Positions 16,701 through 25,603 of a stretch of DNA of 64,000 nt are shown here, in pieces. The notes beneath the pieces are model-generated. The model saw only the letters and a list, made by a program, of their open reading frames with translations, was not told the DNA's origin and did no database searches. Position numbers and translations under genes: made by a program. The DNA comes from Aquamicrobium sp. LC103. Lineage in GTDB: Bacteria; Pseudomonadota; Alphaproteobacteria; Rhizobiales; Rhizobiaceae. Numbering within the stretch: the first letter of the stretch is position 1; each line of letters starts with the position of its first letter. The DNA is taken from the NCBI RefSeq assembly GCF_001014615.2, contig NZ_LBCQ02000005.1, positions 62,001 to 126,000 on the forward strand. Direction: 5' to 3'.

Positions 16701-19100
16701 ATGAACGCTCCGTCCAAACCCTTCCGCTTCGTCTCTTCCAATCGCCGCGTACGTGAGGATCGTCGCTTCGTGGCCGGGAAGGGGCGCTATGTCGCCGACA
16801 TCGTCCTGCCCGACATGCTGCATGTGGCGCTTGTGGCGTCGCAATATCCGGCCGCGCGCATCGTCTCGATCGACTCCTCCCAAGCTTTGGCCGCGGATGG
16901 TGTGCACGCCGTGCTGACCGGTGAGGATCTGGCGGCGGCGACCGACCCCCTGATGAACGGCCTCGATACACCCCGGGTGAAGCGCTATCCGCTCGCCGTG
17001 GATCAGGCCCGGTACTCGGGAGAATGGGTGGCGGCCGTGGTCGCGGACAGCCGGGCGCTTGCCGAGGATGCGGCGGAACTCGTGCGTGTCGATTATGACC
17101 CGGTGGCGCATGTTGTCGATGTCGAGGAGGCCATGGGCAGCGGAAGCCCTCTGGTGCATCCCGCGCATGGCACGAATGTCCTTCTCGATAAGACCTTCAA
17201 CTGGGGAGAGGTCGACCGCCACTTCTCGGAGGCGGCGCACCAGCTCGACTTCCGCGTCACCTGGGGGCGCAATTCGACCGTTCCGATCGAGACCTTCGGT
17301 GTCGTCGCGCAGTGGGATCCCTGGGCTGAGATGCTGGACGTCTGGGCGTCGATCCAGATGCCGAAATATTCGGACCAGATCGCGCGGGCCCTGCGTATCC
17401 CGCTCAACAAGGTCCGGGTGCATCAGGATGTCGATGTCGGTGGAAGTTACGGCGTTAAGCGTGGCATCAAGCACACCGTGCTTGCCGCTCATCTCGCCCG
17501 CACGCTTGGCCGACCGGTTCGCCTGATCGAAGACCGGCTGGAGAATATGCGGGCGGGCGACGCGCATGGTCCAGAGCGTATCTTCGACGTGTCGGTCGCC
17601 TACGAGACCGATGGCCGCATCCGCTCGATGAAGATGCGCGCCACCGACAATGTTGGCGCCTATGCCGGCCGCGCTCCTTTCCAGCTCGGCAAGCCCATCG
17701 GCGCAATCGTCGGCCCCTACCGCATCGAGAGCGTTCGTTATCAGGCACGTTCGGTCATGACCAACAAGACCGTTCAGGAAGCCGTCCGCGGCTTTGGCCA
17801 GTCGCCGACCAATTATGCGATTGAGACGGCCGTGGACAAGGTCGCCGCGGCGCTCGGCATGGATCGGCTCGAAGTGCGTCGGCGCAACTTCATCGAGTCT
17901 GATCAGTTCCCTTACCTCATCCCGTCGGGAACGCGCTACGACAGCGGCGACTATCACACCGTCGCGCGGAAGGTCGTTGACGCGATCGACTACAAGGCGC
18001 TGATCGAAGAGCGAGACCGTCTGCGCGGGGAAGGTCTCCTTGCGGGTATCGGCATCGCATCCTGTCTGGAGCCCAGCGGCGGCAACTCGTCCTTCGAGCC
18101 ACTGCTCAACGAGAAAAACGAGACAACCACCTGGATGGATTCGTGCCGGATCAACGTCGACGGCCTCGGCTATGTCACGGCGACGATCCACACTACCTCC
18201 GCGGGGCAGGGGCACGAGACGCTGACCTCGACCGTGCTCGGGGAGGTGCTGGAGATCGACCCTGAACGGATCCAGATCGTTCGCCCCGATACGCTCTCCA
18301 GCCTGCCGTCGAATTCGCCGGTCGGCAGCCGCATGGCCATCATGCTGGGAGGCGCCGCCTTCAAGGCCGCCGAGAAGTTGAAGCAACAGCTCGTCGCGAT
18401 TGGTGCTCATCGGCTGGGCTGCGAGGCGGACGATGCGCGGTATGAGGCCGGGGCCGTCATCGCTCCGGACGGAAAGCGGATCGAATGGGCCGAACTCGTC
18501 AACATCGCCCACCGGCGCTATCACGATCTGCCGCCGGGCATGACGCCAGGACTTGAGGCGACCCACATCATGCAGGTCCCCACGGGCGGCAAGCTGCCCG
18601 AGGACGGTCGGGTGCAGATGTATCCGTGCCACTCCTTCGAATTCCACATGCTGCTGGTGGCGATCGACCCGGTCCTCGGCAAGCCCGAGATACGCCGCTA
18701 CGTGATCGGCCACGACTGCGGCACGGTGATCAATCCGCATATCGTCAAGGGCATGACCCTGGGCGGCATCGCCCACGGGCTCGGGGCCGCATTGCTGGAG
18801 GAATTCGCCTACGATGCGGAGGGCCAGCTGCTCGCCCAGAGCTTCATGGACTATCTCCTGCCTTCCTCGCACGAGGTGCCCCATGTCGAGATCGTGCATC
18901 ACTGCACGCCATCGCCCTTCACCGTGTTCGGCCAGAAGGGTTCCGGCGAAAGCGGCTATCTCGGCGCCCCGGCCGCCATTTCCGGCGCGATCAACGATGC
19001 CGTTCGCCATCTCGGCATCGGCTTCCATTCCCTACCGATCAGAATCTCGGCCATCGGCGACACCGTGGCCGAAGCATCCGACACTTTGAAGAAAGACTGA
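16701..19100 (+). CDS. Molybdopterin-binding large subunit of molybdenum hydroxylase (CoxL/XdhA-like)
   Basis: Catalytic subunit of 799 residues, the usual length. It begins MNAPSKPFRF followed by RVREDRRFVAGKGRYVADI, the family opening. The active-site loop reads AVRGFGQSP, so it lacks the AYxCSFR cysteine loop of true CO dehydrogenase and looks more like xanthine dehydrogenase-type enzymes (RGFG). The catalytic glutamate lies in GSGESGYLGAPAA near the C-terminus. A broad hydroxylase of a heterocycle or aldehyde is more likely than a CO dehydrogenase. The open frame extends upstream over CoxS, but the ATG at 16701, five bases after the CoxS stop, is the natural start. Confidence 0.92.
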   Translation: MNAPSKPFRFVSSNRRVREDRRFVAGKGRYVADIVLPDMLHVALVASQYPAARIVSIDSSQALAADGVHAVLTGEDLAAATDPLMNGLDTPRVKRYPLAVDQARYSGEWVAAVVADSRALAEDAAELVRVDYDPVAHVVDVEEAMGSGSPLVHPAHGTNVLLDKTFNWGEVDRHFSEAAHQLDFRVTWGRNSTVPIETFGVVAQWDPWAEMLDVWASIQMPKYSDQIARALRIPLNKVRVHQDVDVGGSYGVKRGIKHTVLAAHLARTLGRPVRLIEDRLENMRAGDAHGPERIFDVSVAYETDGRIRSMKMRATDNVGAYAGRAPFQLGKPIGAIVGPYRIESVRYQARSVMTNKTVQEAVRGFGQSPTNYAIETAVDKVAAALGMDRLEVRRRNFIESDQFPYLIPSGTRYDSGDYHTVARKVVDAIDYKALIEERDRLRGEGLLAGIGIASCLEPSGGNSSFEPLLNEKNETTTWMDSCRINVDGLGYVTATIHTTSAGQGHETLTSTVLGEVLEIDPERIQIVRPDTLSSLPSNSPVGSRMAIMLGGAAFKAAEKLKQQLVAIGAHRLGCEADDARYEAGAVIAPDGKRIEWAELVNIAHRRYHDLPPGMTPGLEATHIMQVPTGGKLPEDGRVQMYPCHSFEFHMLLVAIDPVLGKPEIRRYVIGHDCGTVINPHIVKGMTLGGIAHGLGAALLEEFAYDAEGQLLAQSFMDYLLPSSHEVPHVEIVHHCTPSPFTVFGQKGSGESGYLGAPAAISGAINDAVRHLGIGFHSLPIRISAIGDTVAEASDTLKKD

Positions 19101-19105
19101 CTGCG

Positions 19106-20092
19106 ATGATCATAGACGCCCATGCTCATTTCGTGCCTCAGGACCTGCTCGCCGCGATCCGCGAGCAGCGCTCGGCATTCCCATCCGTCCGCCTGGTCGA
19201 GGACGGCGCCAGCCTCGGATTCTCCTTCGCAGGGCACAAGCCGACGCGGCCGGTCTCCAAGCCGTTGACCGACCTCGAGGGCCGTCTCAAATGGCTCGAC
19301 GAGCAGGGCATAGACCGCCAGGTCTTCGGCGGCTGGCTCGATATGTTCGGCTATGAGATTCCTGTATCGGAAGGCGCGGCTTGGTCGCGGCTCATCAACG
19401 CGCATCTGATGGCGGCGGCAAAGGCCGAGCCACGCCTGATCCCGCTTGCCACCGTCCCGCTGCAGGACGGCGCGGCCGCGGCTGAAGTCCTGCAGGAGGC
19501 GCACCGCGTCGGCTTCGCGGGCGCGATGATCGGCACTCAGCCGAAGGGACGCGGCGGCGTGCTCGACGATCCCGATCTCGACCCGTTCTGGAAGACGGCG
19601 TCCGATCTGGGCTCGGTGATCTTTATTCACCCTGTCTTCGAGAGCGGTGACGAGCGCGTTCACGATTACGGCATGGCGAATGCGGTCGGGCGCATCACCG
19701 ATACGCTGATCGCGCTGTCACGCATCATCTATTCCGGTCACGTCCAGCGTTATGCTGGTGCCAAGATCGTTGCGGGCATCGGTGGAGCGGCCCTGCCTTA
19801 CGTGGTTGGCCGCCTACGGCGCAACTTCAGCCTCGATCGCGACAAACTTGGCGATCCGGACGCCGCGCTTGCCTCCTTCTATTACGACACGATCGTCCAG
19901 GACACACGCGCCTTGCGCTTTCTCAGCGACGTCGTCGGGCCTGATCGCATCATGATGGGCTCGGACATGCCGTTCCCCATCGGCGACCTCGCTCCGCTCG
20001 GGATTGTCGACGAAACCGGCTTCGACGACGCGGAAAAGGCTTCGATCAATGGCGGTCTGGCCGCGCGGCTGCTCGGGCTGGAGGCTGCCTGA
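19106..20092 (+). CDS. Amidohydrolase family 2 (ACMSD-like) hydrolase or decarboxylase
   Basis: TIM-barrel metal enzyme of 328 residues. It opens MIIDAHAHFVP (HxH metal ligands), has a FIHPVF histidine near residue 175 and ends with GSDMPFPIGD, whose aspartate is the catalytic metal ligand. The family includes aminocarboxymuconate semialdehyde decarboxylase and aromatic decarboxylases. The start ATG is five bases after the CoxL stop; the stop overlaps the CoxG gene (ATGA). It probably acts on the product of the hydroxylase. Confidence 0.88.
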   Translation: MIIDAHAHFVPQDLLAAIREQRSAFPSVRLVEDGASLGFSFAGHKPTRPVSKPLTDLEGRLKWLDEQGIDRQVFGGWLDMFGYEIPVSEGAAWSRLINAHLMAAAKAEPRLIPLATVPLQDGAAAAEVLQEAHRVGFAGAMIGTQPKGRGGVLDDPDLDPFWKTASDLGSVIFIHPVFESGDERVHDYGMANAVGRITDTLIALSRIIYSGHVQRYAGAKIVAGIGGAALPYVVGRLRRNFSLDRDKLGDPDAALASFYYDTIVQDTRALRFLSDVVGPDRIMMGSDMPFPIGDLAPLGIVDETGFDDAEKASINGGLAARLLGLEAA

Positions 20093-20556
20093 TGAAGCTC
20101 GACATCGGTGGGAACGAAACCTTCTCTATTTCCCGGCAGAAACTCTGGGAAGCGCTGAACGATCCGGACGTGCTCACCCGCTGCATTCCCGGTTGCAAGG
20201 CGATGACCGAGACGGCGCCCGACGCCTATCGCGTGGAGATGCAGCTTCGCGTGGCCGCCGTCGGCGGCTCCTTCGAGGGTGCGATCGCGTTGAAGGACAA
20301 GGAACCGCCCAGCGTCTGCACCATCTCCGTTTCCGGCCAAGGCACTCTGGGTAATGGAAAGGGCGACGCCCGCTTCGAGATCGTCGAGCTGGAAGACGGT
20401 GGCTCGCGTCTCGACTACAGCGGCGTCGGCGAGGTCGGCGGGCTTGTCGCCGGCGTTGGTCAGCGCATCCTGGGCAGCGTCTCGCGCAATCTCATCGGTC
20501 GTTTCTTCACCGGCCTGCGCAAGGAACTTGAAGCCGCGCCGGGAGGCAAGGCATGA
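20092..20556 (+). CDS. CoxG family SRPBCC-fold protein
   Basis: 154-residue protein with the CoxG/START-like pattern: FSISRQKLWEALNDPDVLTRCIPGCK at the N-terminus and GVGEVGGLVAGVGQRILG near the C-terminus. CoxG proteins accompany molybdenum hydroxylases and are thought to help membrane attachment or maturation. It is overlapped on both sides (TGATG-type at 20092, ATGA at 20553), so it is part of the operon. Confidence 0.85.
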   Translation: MKLDIGGNETFSISRQKLWEALNDPDVLTRCIPGCKAMTETAPDAYRVEMQLRVAAVGGSFEGAIALKDKEPPSVCTISVSGQGTLGNGKGDARFEIVELEDGGSRLDYSGVGEVGGLVAGVGQRILGSVSRNLIGRFFTGLRKELEAAPGGKA

Positions 20557-21377
20557 ATGCTCCGCATTCCCATGGTGCCGCTCGTGGCAAGCCCGTCGAG
20601 GTGACGGTTGGCGGCGACGCGCGCATCGCCTTCCTGGACGAGGGCGGCGATGAACCGCCGATCCTGTTCTCGAACTCGCTGGCCGCGGACTGGCGCATGT
20701 GGGACGCGGTCTGCTCCCAGCTCGGCGACATACGCCGCATCCGGTACGATACGCGCGGGCACGGTCGCTCGTCGCCGTCGAACGGCGCCTTCGACATTTC
20801 GGATGCCGGAGCGGATGCGCTCGCCGTCCTCGACGCCTGCGGCGTCGAGCGGGCCCTTGTTTGCGGCCTTTCGCTTGGCGGGGCGGTCGGCATGTGGATG
20901 GCGATCCATGCGCCCGACCGGATCGTCGGCCTGTGCCTTGCAAACACTGCGATGAGTTTTCCAACGCCCGCGATGTGGGAGAGCCGGGCGAGCGTGGCGC
21001 GGGCCGATGGAATGGCGCCGCTCGTTGGACCCTCGCTGAAGCGTTGGTTCACGCCGGCTTTCGCCACCGCCAATCCGGATCTGATGAAAGAGGTCGCGGC
21101 GATGATCGAGACGGTGACGCCGGAAGGCTATGCCTTATCCTGCGAGCTTCTCAAGACGCTCGATCTCGAGGCCGGCCTCGCCAAGATCGCGTGCCCGGTG
21201 AAGGTCGTCGCCGGAGCGTCGGATCCTTCCACCCCGCCAACGCGCGCGCAGGAAATCGTGGAGCGCATCCCTGGCGCCGAACTCGTCGTGATGGAAGCGG
21301 CGCATATGAGTGCCGTCGAGCAACCGGATCGTCTCGCCAGCACTCTGAGGGAGCTTCGCCGGACATTGAACCAATAA
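20553..21377 (+). CDS. Alpha/beta hydrolase, 3-oxoadipate enol-lactonase-like
   Basis: 274-residue hydrolase. The nucleophile elbow is CGLSLGGAVG near residue 106, and the catalytic histidine is in EAAHMSAVEQP near residue 250. The overall pattern (RIRYDTRGHGRSS, PVKVVAGASDPSTPP) is that of PcaD-type enol-lactonases. It closes the enzyme part of the operon and likely hydrolyses a lactone or ester formed from the ring-opened product. Substrate not determinable from sequence. Confidence 0.85.
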   Translation: MNAPHSHGAARGKPVEVTVGGDARIAFLDEGGDEPPILFSNSLAADWRMWDAVCSQLGDIRRIRYDTRGHGRSSPSNGAFDISDAGADALAVLDACGVERALVCGLSLGGAVGMWMAIHAPDRIVGLCLANTAMSFPTPAMWESRASVARADGMAPLVGPSLKRWFTPAFATANPDLMKEVAAMIETVTPEGYALSCELLKTLDLEAGLAKIACPVKVVAGASDPSTPPTRAQEIVERIPGAELVVMEAAHMSAVEQPDRLASTLRELRRTLNQ

Positions 21378-21409
21378 CCATCGTCAAAAAGTAACGGGAG
21401 GACTAAATC

Positions 21410-22396
21410 ATGACGTCAGGATTTCTAGGCAGGACATTACTCGTCGCCGGAGCGTTCGCCATCGCTTCGAGCCAGGCCATCGCCCAGCAGGTGGCGGACG
21501 AGGTTTCGATCGTCGTCTTCGGGCCGCCTTCGCTGGGCGCCTTCCTGCCGCCGATCATCAAGGCGCAAGGCCTCGACACGAAGCATGGCCTCGATATCAC
21601 CTTTGTCGAGCGCACGCCCGACGCCTATACCGCGCAGTTCAATTCGGGCGAGTTCCAGGTCGGCGGCAGCGCCGCTTTGCTGACCGTCGGCCTGGCGGAA
21701 GCGCGCGGCGTGAAGGCTACCTACCTCTTCAATCTGTTCGATTTCTGGGGCGCCGTCGTCACGTCCAACGACGAAGTGCAGACGCTGGCCGATCTCCAGG
21801 GCAAGGACCTCGCGGCGGCGGCCGGCACGACCAATTATGTCATGTTCAACTGGTTCGCGCGCCAGCAGGGCATCGATACCTCGAACGTCTCGATCGTCAA
21901 CACGGCGACACCGGGCCTCGTCGGCTATGCGATGGCCAATCGCGCGGCAGCGGTTCAGCTCTGGGAGCCGGCCTACACCTCGCTTCTGGCTCAGCGCCCG
22001 GAGACCCGCACGCTCGATCTGAAGATTCAGGACGCCTGGAGCGAGTTCGCCGGATCGACCAACATCCCCTATCTCGGCGTGGCTGCCCATGCGTCCTGGG
22101 TCGAGGAGAATGAGGCGCTCGTTCCGCGTCTCTACGCCGCCTACAAGGACGCGGCCGACTGGGTCTCGGCCAATCCCGAGGAAGCGGCCGAGGTGATCGG
22201 CGCCAAGGGCACGCCCGAGGTCCGCAAGAATTACGCCGATCTCATCCGCAACAACGACCGGCTCGGGCTGAACGTCCAGTGGGCCGGCGACGTGGCCACC
22301 GAGATCCGCAAGGTTTACGAGGCGGGCACCTCGATCGACTATCTGCCGTCCATGCCGACGGACGCGACCATCTATTCCGGATCGGAGAAACCATGA
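21410..22396 (+). CDS. NitT/TauT-type ABC transporter, substrate-binding protein
   Basis: Periplasmic protein of 328 residues with a cleavable signal (LLVAGAFAIASSQAIAQQ). The body matches SsuA/TauA/ThiY-like proteins: PIIKAQGLDTKHGLDITFVERTP-like opening split over residues 45-70, then FNSGEFQVGGSAALL. It is followed by a permease and an ATPase with overlapping ends. Likely imports the substrate (sulfonate, heteroaromatic or other small organic acid) of the preceding hydroxylase operon. Confidence 0.88.
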   Translation: MTSGFLGRTLLVAGAFAIASSQAIAQQVADEVSIVVFGPPSLGAFLPPIIKAQGLDTKHGLDITFVERTPDAYTAQFNSGEFQVGGSAALLTVGLAEARGVKATYLFNLFDFWGAVVTSNDEVQTLADLQGKDLAAAAGTTNYVMFNWFARQQGIDTSNVSIVNTATPGLVGYAMANRAAAVQLWEPAYTSLLAQRPETRTLDLKIQDAWSEFAGSTNIPYLGVAAHASWVEENEALVPRLYAAYKDAADWVSANPEEAAEVIGAKGTPEVRKNYADLIRNNDRLGLNVQWAGDVATEIRKVYEAGTSIDYLPSMPTDATIYSGSEKP

Positions 22397-23202
22397 CCAG
22401 CGCGACATCGGATAACGCGCCCGTGCGCATTCCCGGGATGGCGAGCCTGAAGAATATCGCGATGACGGCTGCTCCCTTCGCCGTGATGGCGTTGGTGTGG
22501 CAGTTCGGCTCGCTCTTCTTCCCGCCCTATCTCTTCCCGTCCCTCGTGGACGTGTTTTGGAGATGCCTCGATATCCTGACTGACTGGTCGGCATTCTCCG
22601 ACGTCCTGGCGACGGCCGGCCGCATCCTGGCCGGTCTTGCCGGAGCCTTCATCATCGGCTGCCTGCTCGGCTTTTTGATCGTTCAGTCGAAGCTGGGCGA
22701 TCGCTTTCTCTCGCCGGTCCTGATCTTCTTCCAGGGCATACCGGCGCTCTCGTGGGTGGTGTTCGCGATCATCTGGTTCCACGGCGTGGAGTTCCGGATC
22801 CTCTTCATCATGGTCGTGACGACATTGCCCGCTTTCACCTTCCAGGTGGTGGGTGCGCTGCGGGCAATGCCCAAGGACCTGCTCGAGATGGTGATGAGCT
22901 TCCGCCCGACGCGGCTCAAATTCTTCAGGGTGATGATCTTGCCGGCGGTGCTGCCGGAGATACTCACTTCCTGGAAGGTCAATCTCGGCAACGCCTCGCG
23001 CGTCGTGGTGGTCGCCGAGCTGGTCGGCGCTTCCGGCGGTGTCGGATATCAGCTGCTTCAACAGCAGCAGCTTTTCGACATGGCCGGCGCGCTCGCATGG
23101 ACGCTGCAGCTCGTCTTCTTCGTCCTGCTCTTCCAGTGGGTGCTGACCCTCATCGAAACCTTCGCCTTCCGCTATCGCGCAGTTTCGGAGCGAGCGCTAT
23201 GA
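22393..23202 (+). CDS. NitT/TauT-type ABC transporter permease
   Basis: 269-residue inner-membrane permease with six or seven helices and the EAA loop region MPKDLLEMVMSFRPTRLKFFRVMILPAVLPE (conserved glycine replaced by serine in MVMSFRP). The ATG at 22393 overlaps the stop of the binding protein (ATGA). The open frame upstream of it is a shadow. Confidence 0.9.
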   Translation: MTSATSDNAPVRIPGMASLKNIAMTAAPFAVMALVWQFGSLFFPPYLFPSLVDVFWRCLDILTDWSAFSDVLATAGRILAGLAGAFIIGCLLGFLIVQSKLGDRFLSPVLIFFQGIPALSWVVFAIIWFHGVEFRILFIMVVTTLPAFTFQVVGALRAMPKDLLEMVMSFRPTRLKFFRVMILPAVLPEILTSWKVNLGNASRVVVVAELVGASGGVGYQLLQQQQLFDMAGALAWTLQLVFFVLLFQWVLTLIETFAFRYRAVSERAL

Positions 23203-23972
23203 ACATGGCAGTACAGAACAAGATCCCGGAAATCCGCTTCGAAAACGTCTCAAAGCAGTTCGGAAATCCCGATTCACCGCTCGGCGTTTTCCAGGCTGTC
23301 GACGATCTGTCGCTCGATATCAATCAGGGTGAACTGGTGGCCCTGCTCGGCAAGACCGGCTGCGGCAAGTCCACCATGTTCAACATGATCGCGGGCTTGT
23401 CGGAGCCATCGAAGGGAACGGTTGTCGTCTCCGGACAGAATCCGTTCAAGAACTTCGACTGGTTTCGCGGCAAGATCGCCATCGTCTTCCAGAACGACCG
23501 TCTTCTGCCGTGGCGCACGGCCGTTCAGAATGTCGAGCTCGGGTTGGAGATGCTGGAAGTTCCAAAGGCCGAGCGCCACGAAGCCTCGATGCACTGGCTG
23601 AACAAGCTCGGCCTTGCCGGCCACGAGAACGACTATCCGCACGCGCTCTCCGGCGGCATGCGCCAGCGCGTGTCGATTGCGCGTGCCTTCGCAACCAACG
23701 CCGAACTTCTCCTGTGCGACGAGCCTTTCTCGGCGCTTGATGAGATCACCGCCCAGAAGCTTCGCACCGAATTCGCCCGCCTCGTACGCGAAAACGGCAA
23801 GACGGCCGTGTTCATCACCCACTCGATCAACGAAGCCTTCGACATCGGCGATCGTATCATCGTGCTGAAGCGCCCGGCGCGGATCGCGCATGACATTGAG
23901 CTTTCGAGCAACATGAGTGGCGATGAGAAGGAGAAGATTCGCGAAACGATCAAGGCGTCGCTTTCGCAATGA
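23199..23972 (+). CDS. NitT/TauT-type ABC transporter ATP-binding protein
   Basis: 257-residue ATPase of the SsuB/TauB class. Walker A is GKTGCGKST, the signature is [14 protein letters not shown], and Walker B is LLLCDEPFSALDE. The Q-loop region VFQNDRLLPWRT is typical of this class. It starts at the ATGA overlap with the permease; a second in-frame ATG at 23205 is possible. Confidence 0.92.
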   Translation: MNMAVQNKIPEIRFENVSKQFGNPDSPLGVFQAVDDLSLDINQGELVALLGKTGCGKSTMFNMIAGLSEPSKGTVVVSGQNPFKNFDWFRGKIAIVFQNDRLLPWRTAVQNVELGLEMLEVPKAERHEASMHWLNKLGLAGHENDYPHALSGGMRQRVSIARAFATNAELLLCDEPFSALDEITAQKLRTEFARLVRENGKTAVFITHSINEAFDIGDRIIVLKRPARIAHDIELSSNMSGDEKEKIRETIKASLSQ

Positions 23973-23981
23973 ACCGCGTAT

Positions 23982-24002
23982 GGGCGGGCTATCACGCCGC
24001 CC
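23982..24002 (+). terminator. Hairpin after the hydroxylase/ABC operon
   Basis: GGGCGG/CCGCCC stem of six GC pairs with a 9-base loop, starting ten bases after the ATPase stop. No T-tract follows, so termination by this hairpin alone is doubtful. Confidence 0.3.
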
Positions 24003-24104
24003 GCACGAGCCGGAGAAAGAAATCGTCAAGCCTCGGCGTTCGTGCTTCGGGGCTAGGGAACCTTCGTTGACTTGGCGCAGATCGTCGGCTGTGAAAGACT
24101 TCGC

Positions 24105-24289
24105 ATGCGCGTCGACTACGACATTGCCATGGAGATCGCTTCGCACGAGGCGATTGCGCGCGCCAGGCTACAAGAACAGCAAAATGTAGGGCGGCGACCG
24201 TGGTCAATCGAACTCGGTCCGTGTGTCTATGTCTGGGCGTTCGGCAACGGGCTGTCCGCGAGGCGTTCGCCGACATGACCAGGCCATAG
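24105..24289 (+). pseudogene. Remnant of a phage-type lysozyme (GH24-like) gene
   Basis: One frame reads MRVDYDIAMEIASHEAI, which resembles the start of small lysozyme-like proteins common in rhizobia (catalytic Glu in ASHE). Continuing needs frame changes: RQA and K-N-S in the next frame, then WSIELG and CVYVWAF, and finally VREAFADMTRP followed by TAG at 24287. At least two frameshifts and an internal stop break it, and the catalytic C-terminal half is missing. It is the only feature in the 357-base space between the ABC operon and the flavoprotein gene. Assignment is from remembered family pattern, so moderate confidence. Confidence 0.45.
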
Positions 24290-24329
24290 TTCCTGCAATG
24301 CTTTCTTTGCCGGTGGAACAGAAGCGCGA

Positions 24330-25442
24330 TCAGTAAGGCGACGTGGGCGTCTCGACCTCGGGACGCAGGCCGAGATGGGCGACCAGCTCCTGGGACGCGG
24401 CGCGCCCGGCGCGATTGGCGCCGATCGTCGAGGCCGAAGGGCCGTAGCCGACCAGATGCACGCGCGGATCCCTGGCCGCCCGCGTCGCCAGCCGCCCCGT
24501 CATGACGATGCCGCCATTGTCCTCGCGAAGGCCGAGCGGGGCGAGATGGTCGAGAGCGCTGCGGAAGCCCGTAGCCCAGACGATCGCGTCGACGGCTTCT
24601 TCCCGCCCGTCGGTCCAGTGGATTCCCGTTTCCGTGATTTCGGAGAACATCGGCAGGCGGTTCAGGACGCCGCGTGCACGCATAGCCGCGATCGACGGTG
24701 TTTCGGGTATGCCCGTCACCGACACGACCGAGCCCGGAATGAAGCCTTTTCGCACGCGCTCCTCAACGCGTGCCACCGCCAAGCGGCCCGCCTCCTCGGT
24801 AAAGTCGCCCGGGCGGAACTCCGGTTCGCGCCGCGTGACCCATATTGTCGTCGCCACGTGCGAGATTTCGTCCAGCATCTGCAACGCCGAGATCCCCGCT
24901 CCGACGATGGCTACACGCTGGCCGGCGAACTCGTCTGCCGAGCGATAGTCTCGCGTATGTATCTGGCGGCCGTGAAATAGCTCCCTGCCGGGATAGTAAG
25001 GAACCTGTGGCGCGTCCCAGGTCCCGGTTGCGTTGATGATGCCGCGCGCTGAAAAGGTTTCGCGGTCGGTCTCGATGCGGAAACGGTCGCCGCGCGCGCA
25101 AACCACGCCGACCGTCACCGGACGATAGACCGGCAGGCTGAACCGCTCCTCGTAGGCCTTGAAATAGGCAGGCACGGCTTCGGCGGCGCGTACTTCCGTC
25201 TGCGCCGGGTCTAGCACTTCGGCGAACCCCATCCCCGGCAGATCATGCAGTCGGTTGATCGTTTTCATGGTCAGGGTCGGCCAGCGGAATTGCCATGCCC
25301 CTCCGGGCCGCGGCGACTTGTCGAGGACGACGAAACCGCGGCCGGGCGCGAGCCCGATCTTCTGCAAATGATAGGCCGACGACAGGCCTGCCTGCCCGCC
25401 GCCGATGATCACGATGTCAACTTTGTATGCAATATTGTCCAT
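24330..25442 (-). CDS. Flavin-dependent oxidoreductase, CzcO/FMO-like NAD(P)-binding protein
   Basis: 370-residue two-dinucleotide-binding-domain flavoprotein. The FAD Rossmann motif is IIGGGQAGLSSAYHL near residue 12; the NADPH motif is VAIVGAGISALQML near residue 175. PGGAWQFRWPTL after the first motif and ATGFRSALDHLAPL near residue 305 are typical of the CzcO/trimethylamine-monooxygenase-like group. It lies 161 bases downstream of the dioxygenase gene on the same strand and may share its transcript. The substrate is unknown. Confidence 0.85.
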   Translation of the reverse strand: MDNIAYKVDIVIIGGGQAGLSSAYHLQKIGLAPGRGFVVLDKSPRPGGAWQFRWPTLTMKTINRLHDLPGMGFAEVLDPAQTEVRAAEAVPAYFKAYEERFSLPVYRPVTVGVVCARGDRFRIETDRETFSARGIINATGTWDAPQVPYYPGRELFHGRQIHTRDYRSADEFAGQRVAIVGAGISALQMLDEISHVATTIWVTRREPEFRPGDFTEEAGRLAVARVEERVRKGFIPGSVVSVTGIPETPSIAAMRARGVLNRLPMFSEITETGIHWTDGREEAVDAIVWATGFRSALDHLAPLGLREDNGGIVMTGRLATRAARDPRVHLVGYGPSASTIGANRAGRAASQELVAHLGLRPEVETPTSPY

Positions 25443-25603
25443 TGAAGATCATCACCGACATCACGTCAGGTCCGGCTTGAACGGCAGGCCCGAACCCGAT
25501 TCTGAAGGAAATCAGTTCCGGCGGCCAGCCGCAATGATGCGGTCGCCACCATCGGGAGCCGGGCAAGGCTGCACCTCGCCCGGACCACTTCAGCCAATAC
25601 CGC

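Noticed and set aside
16611-19028. Open frame of 805 codons on the minus strand
   Set aside because: It lies antisense over the whole CoxL gene, is arginine/histidine/aspartate-rich and has no domain pattern; a product of GC-rich third positions.
16701-19100. Aerobic carbon monoxide dehydrogenase
   Set aside because: The gene order fits, but the AYxCSFR active-site loop required for CO dehydrogenase is absent.
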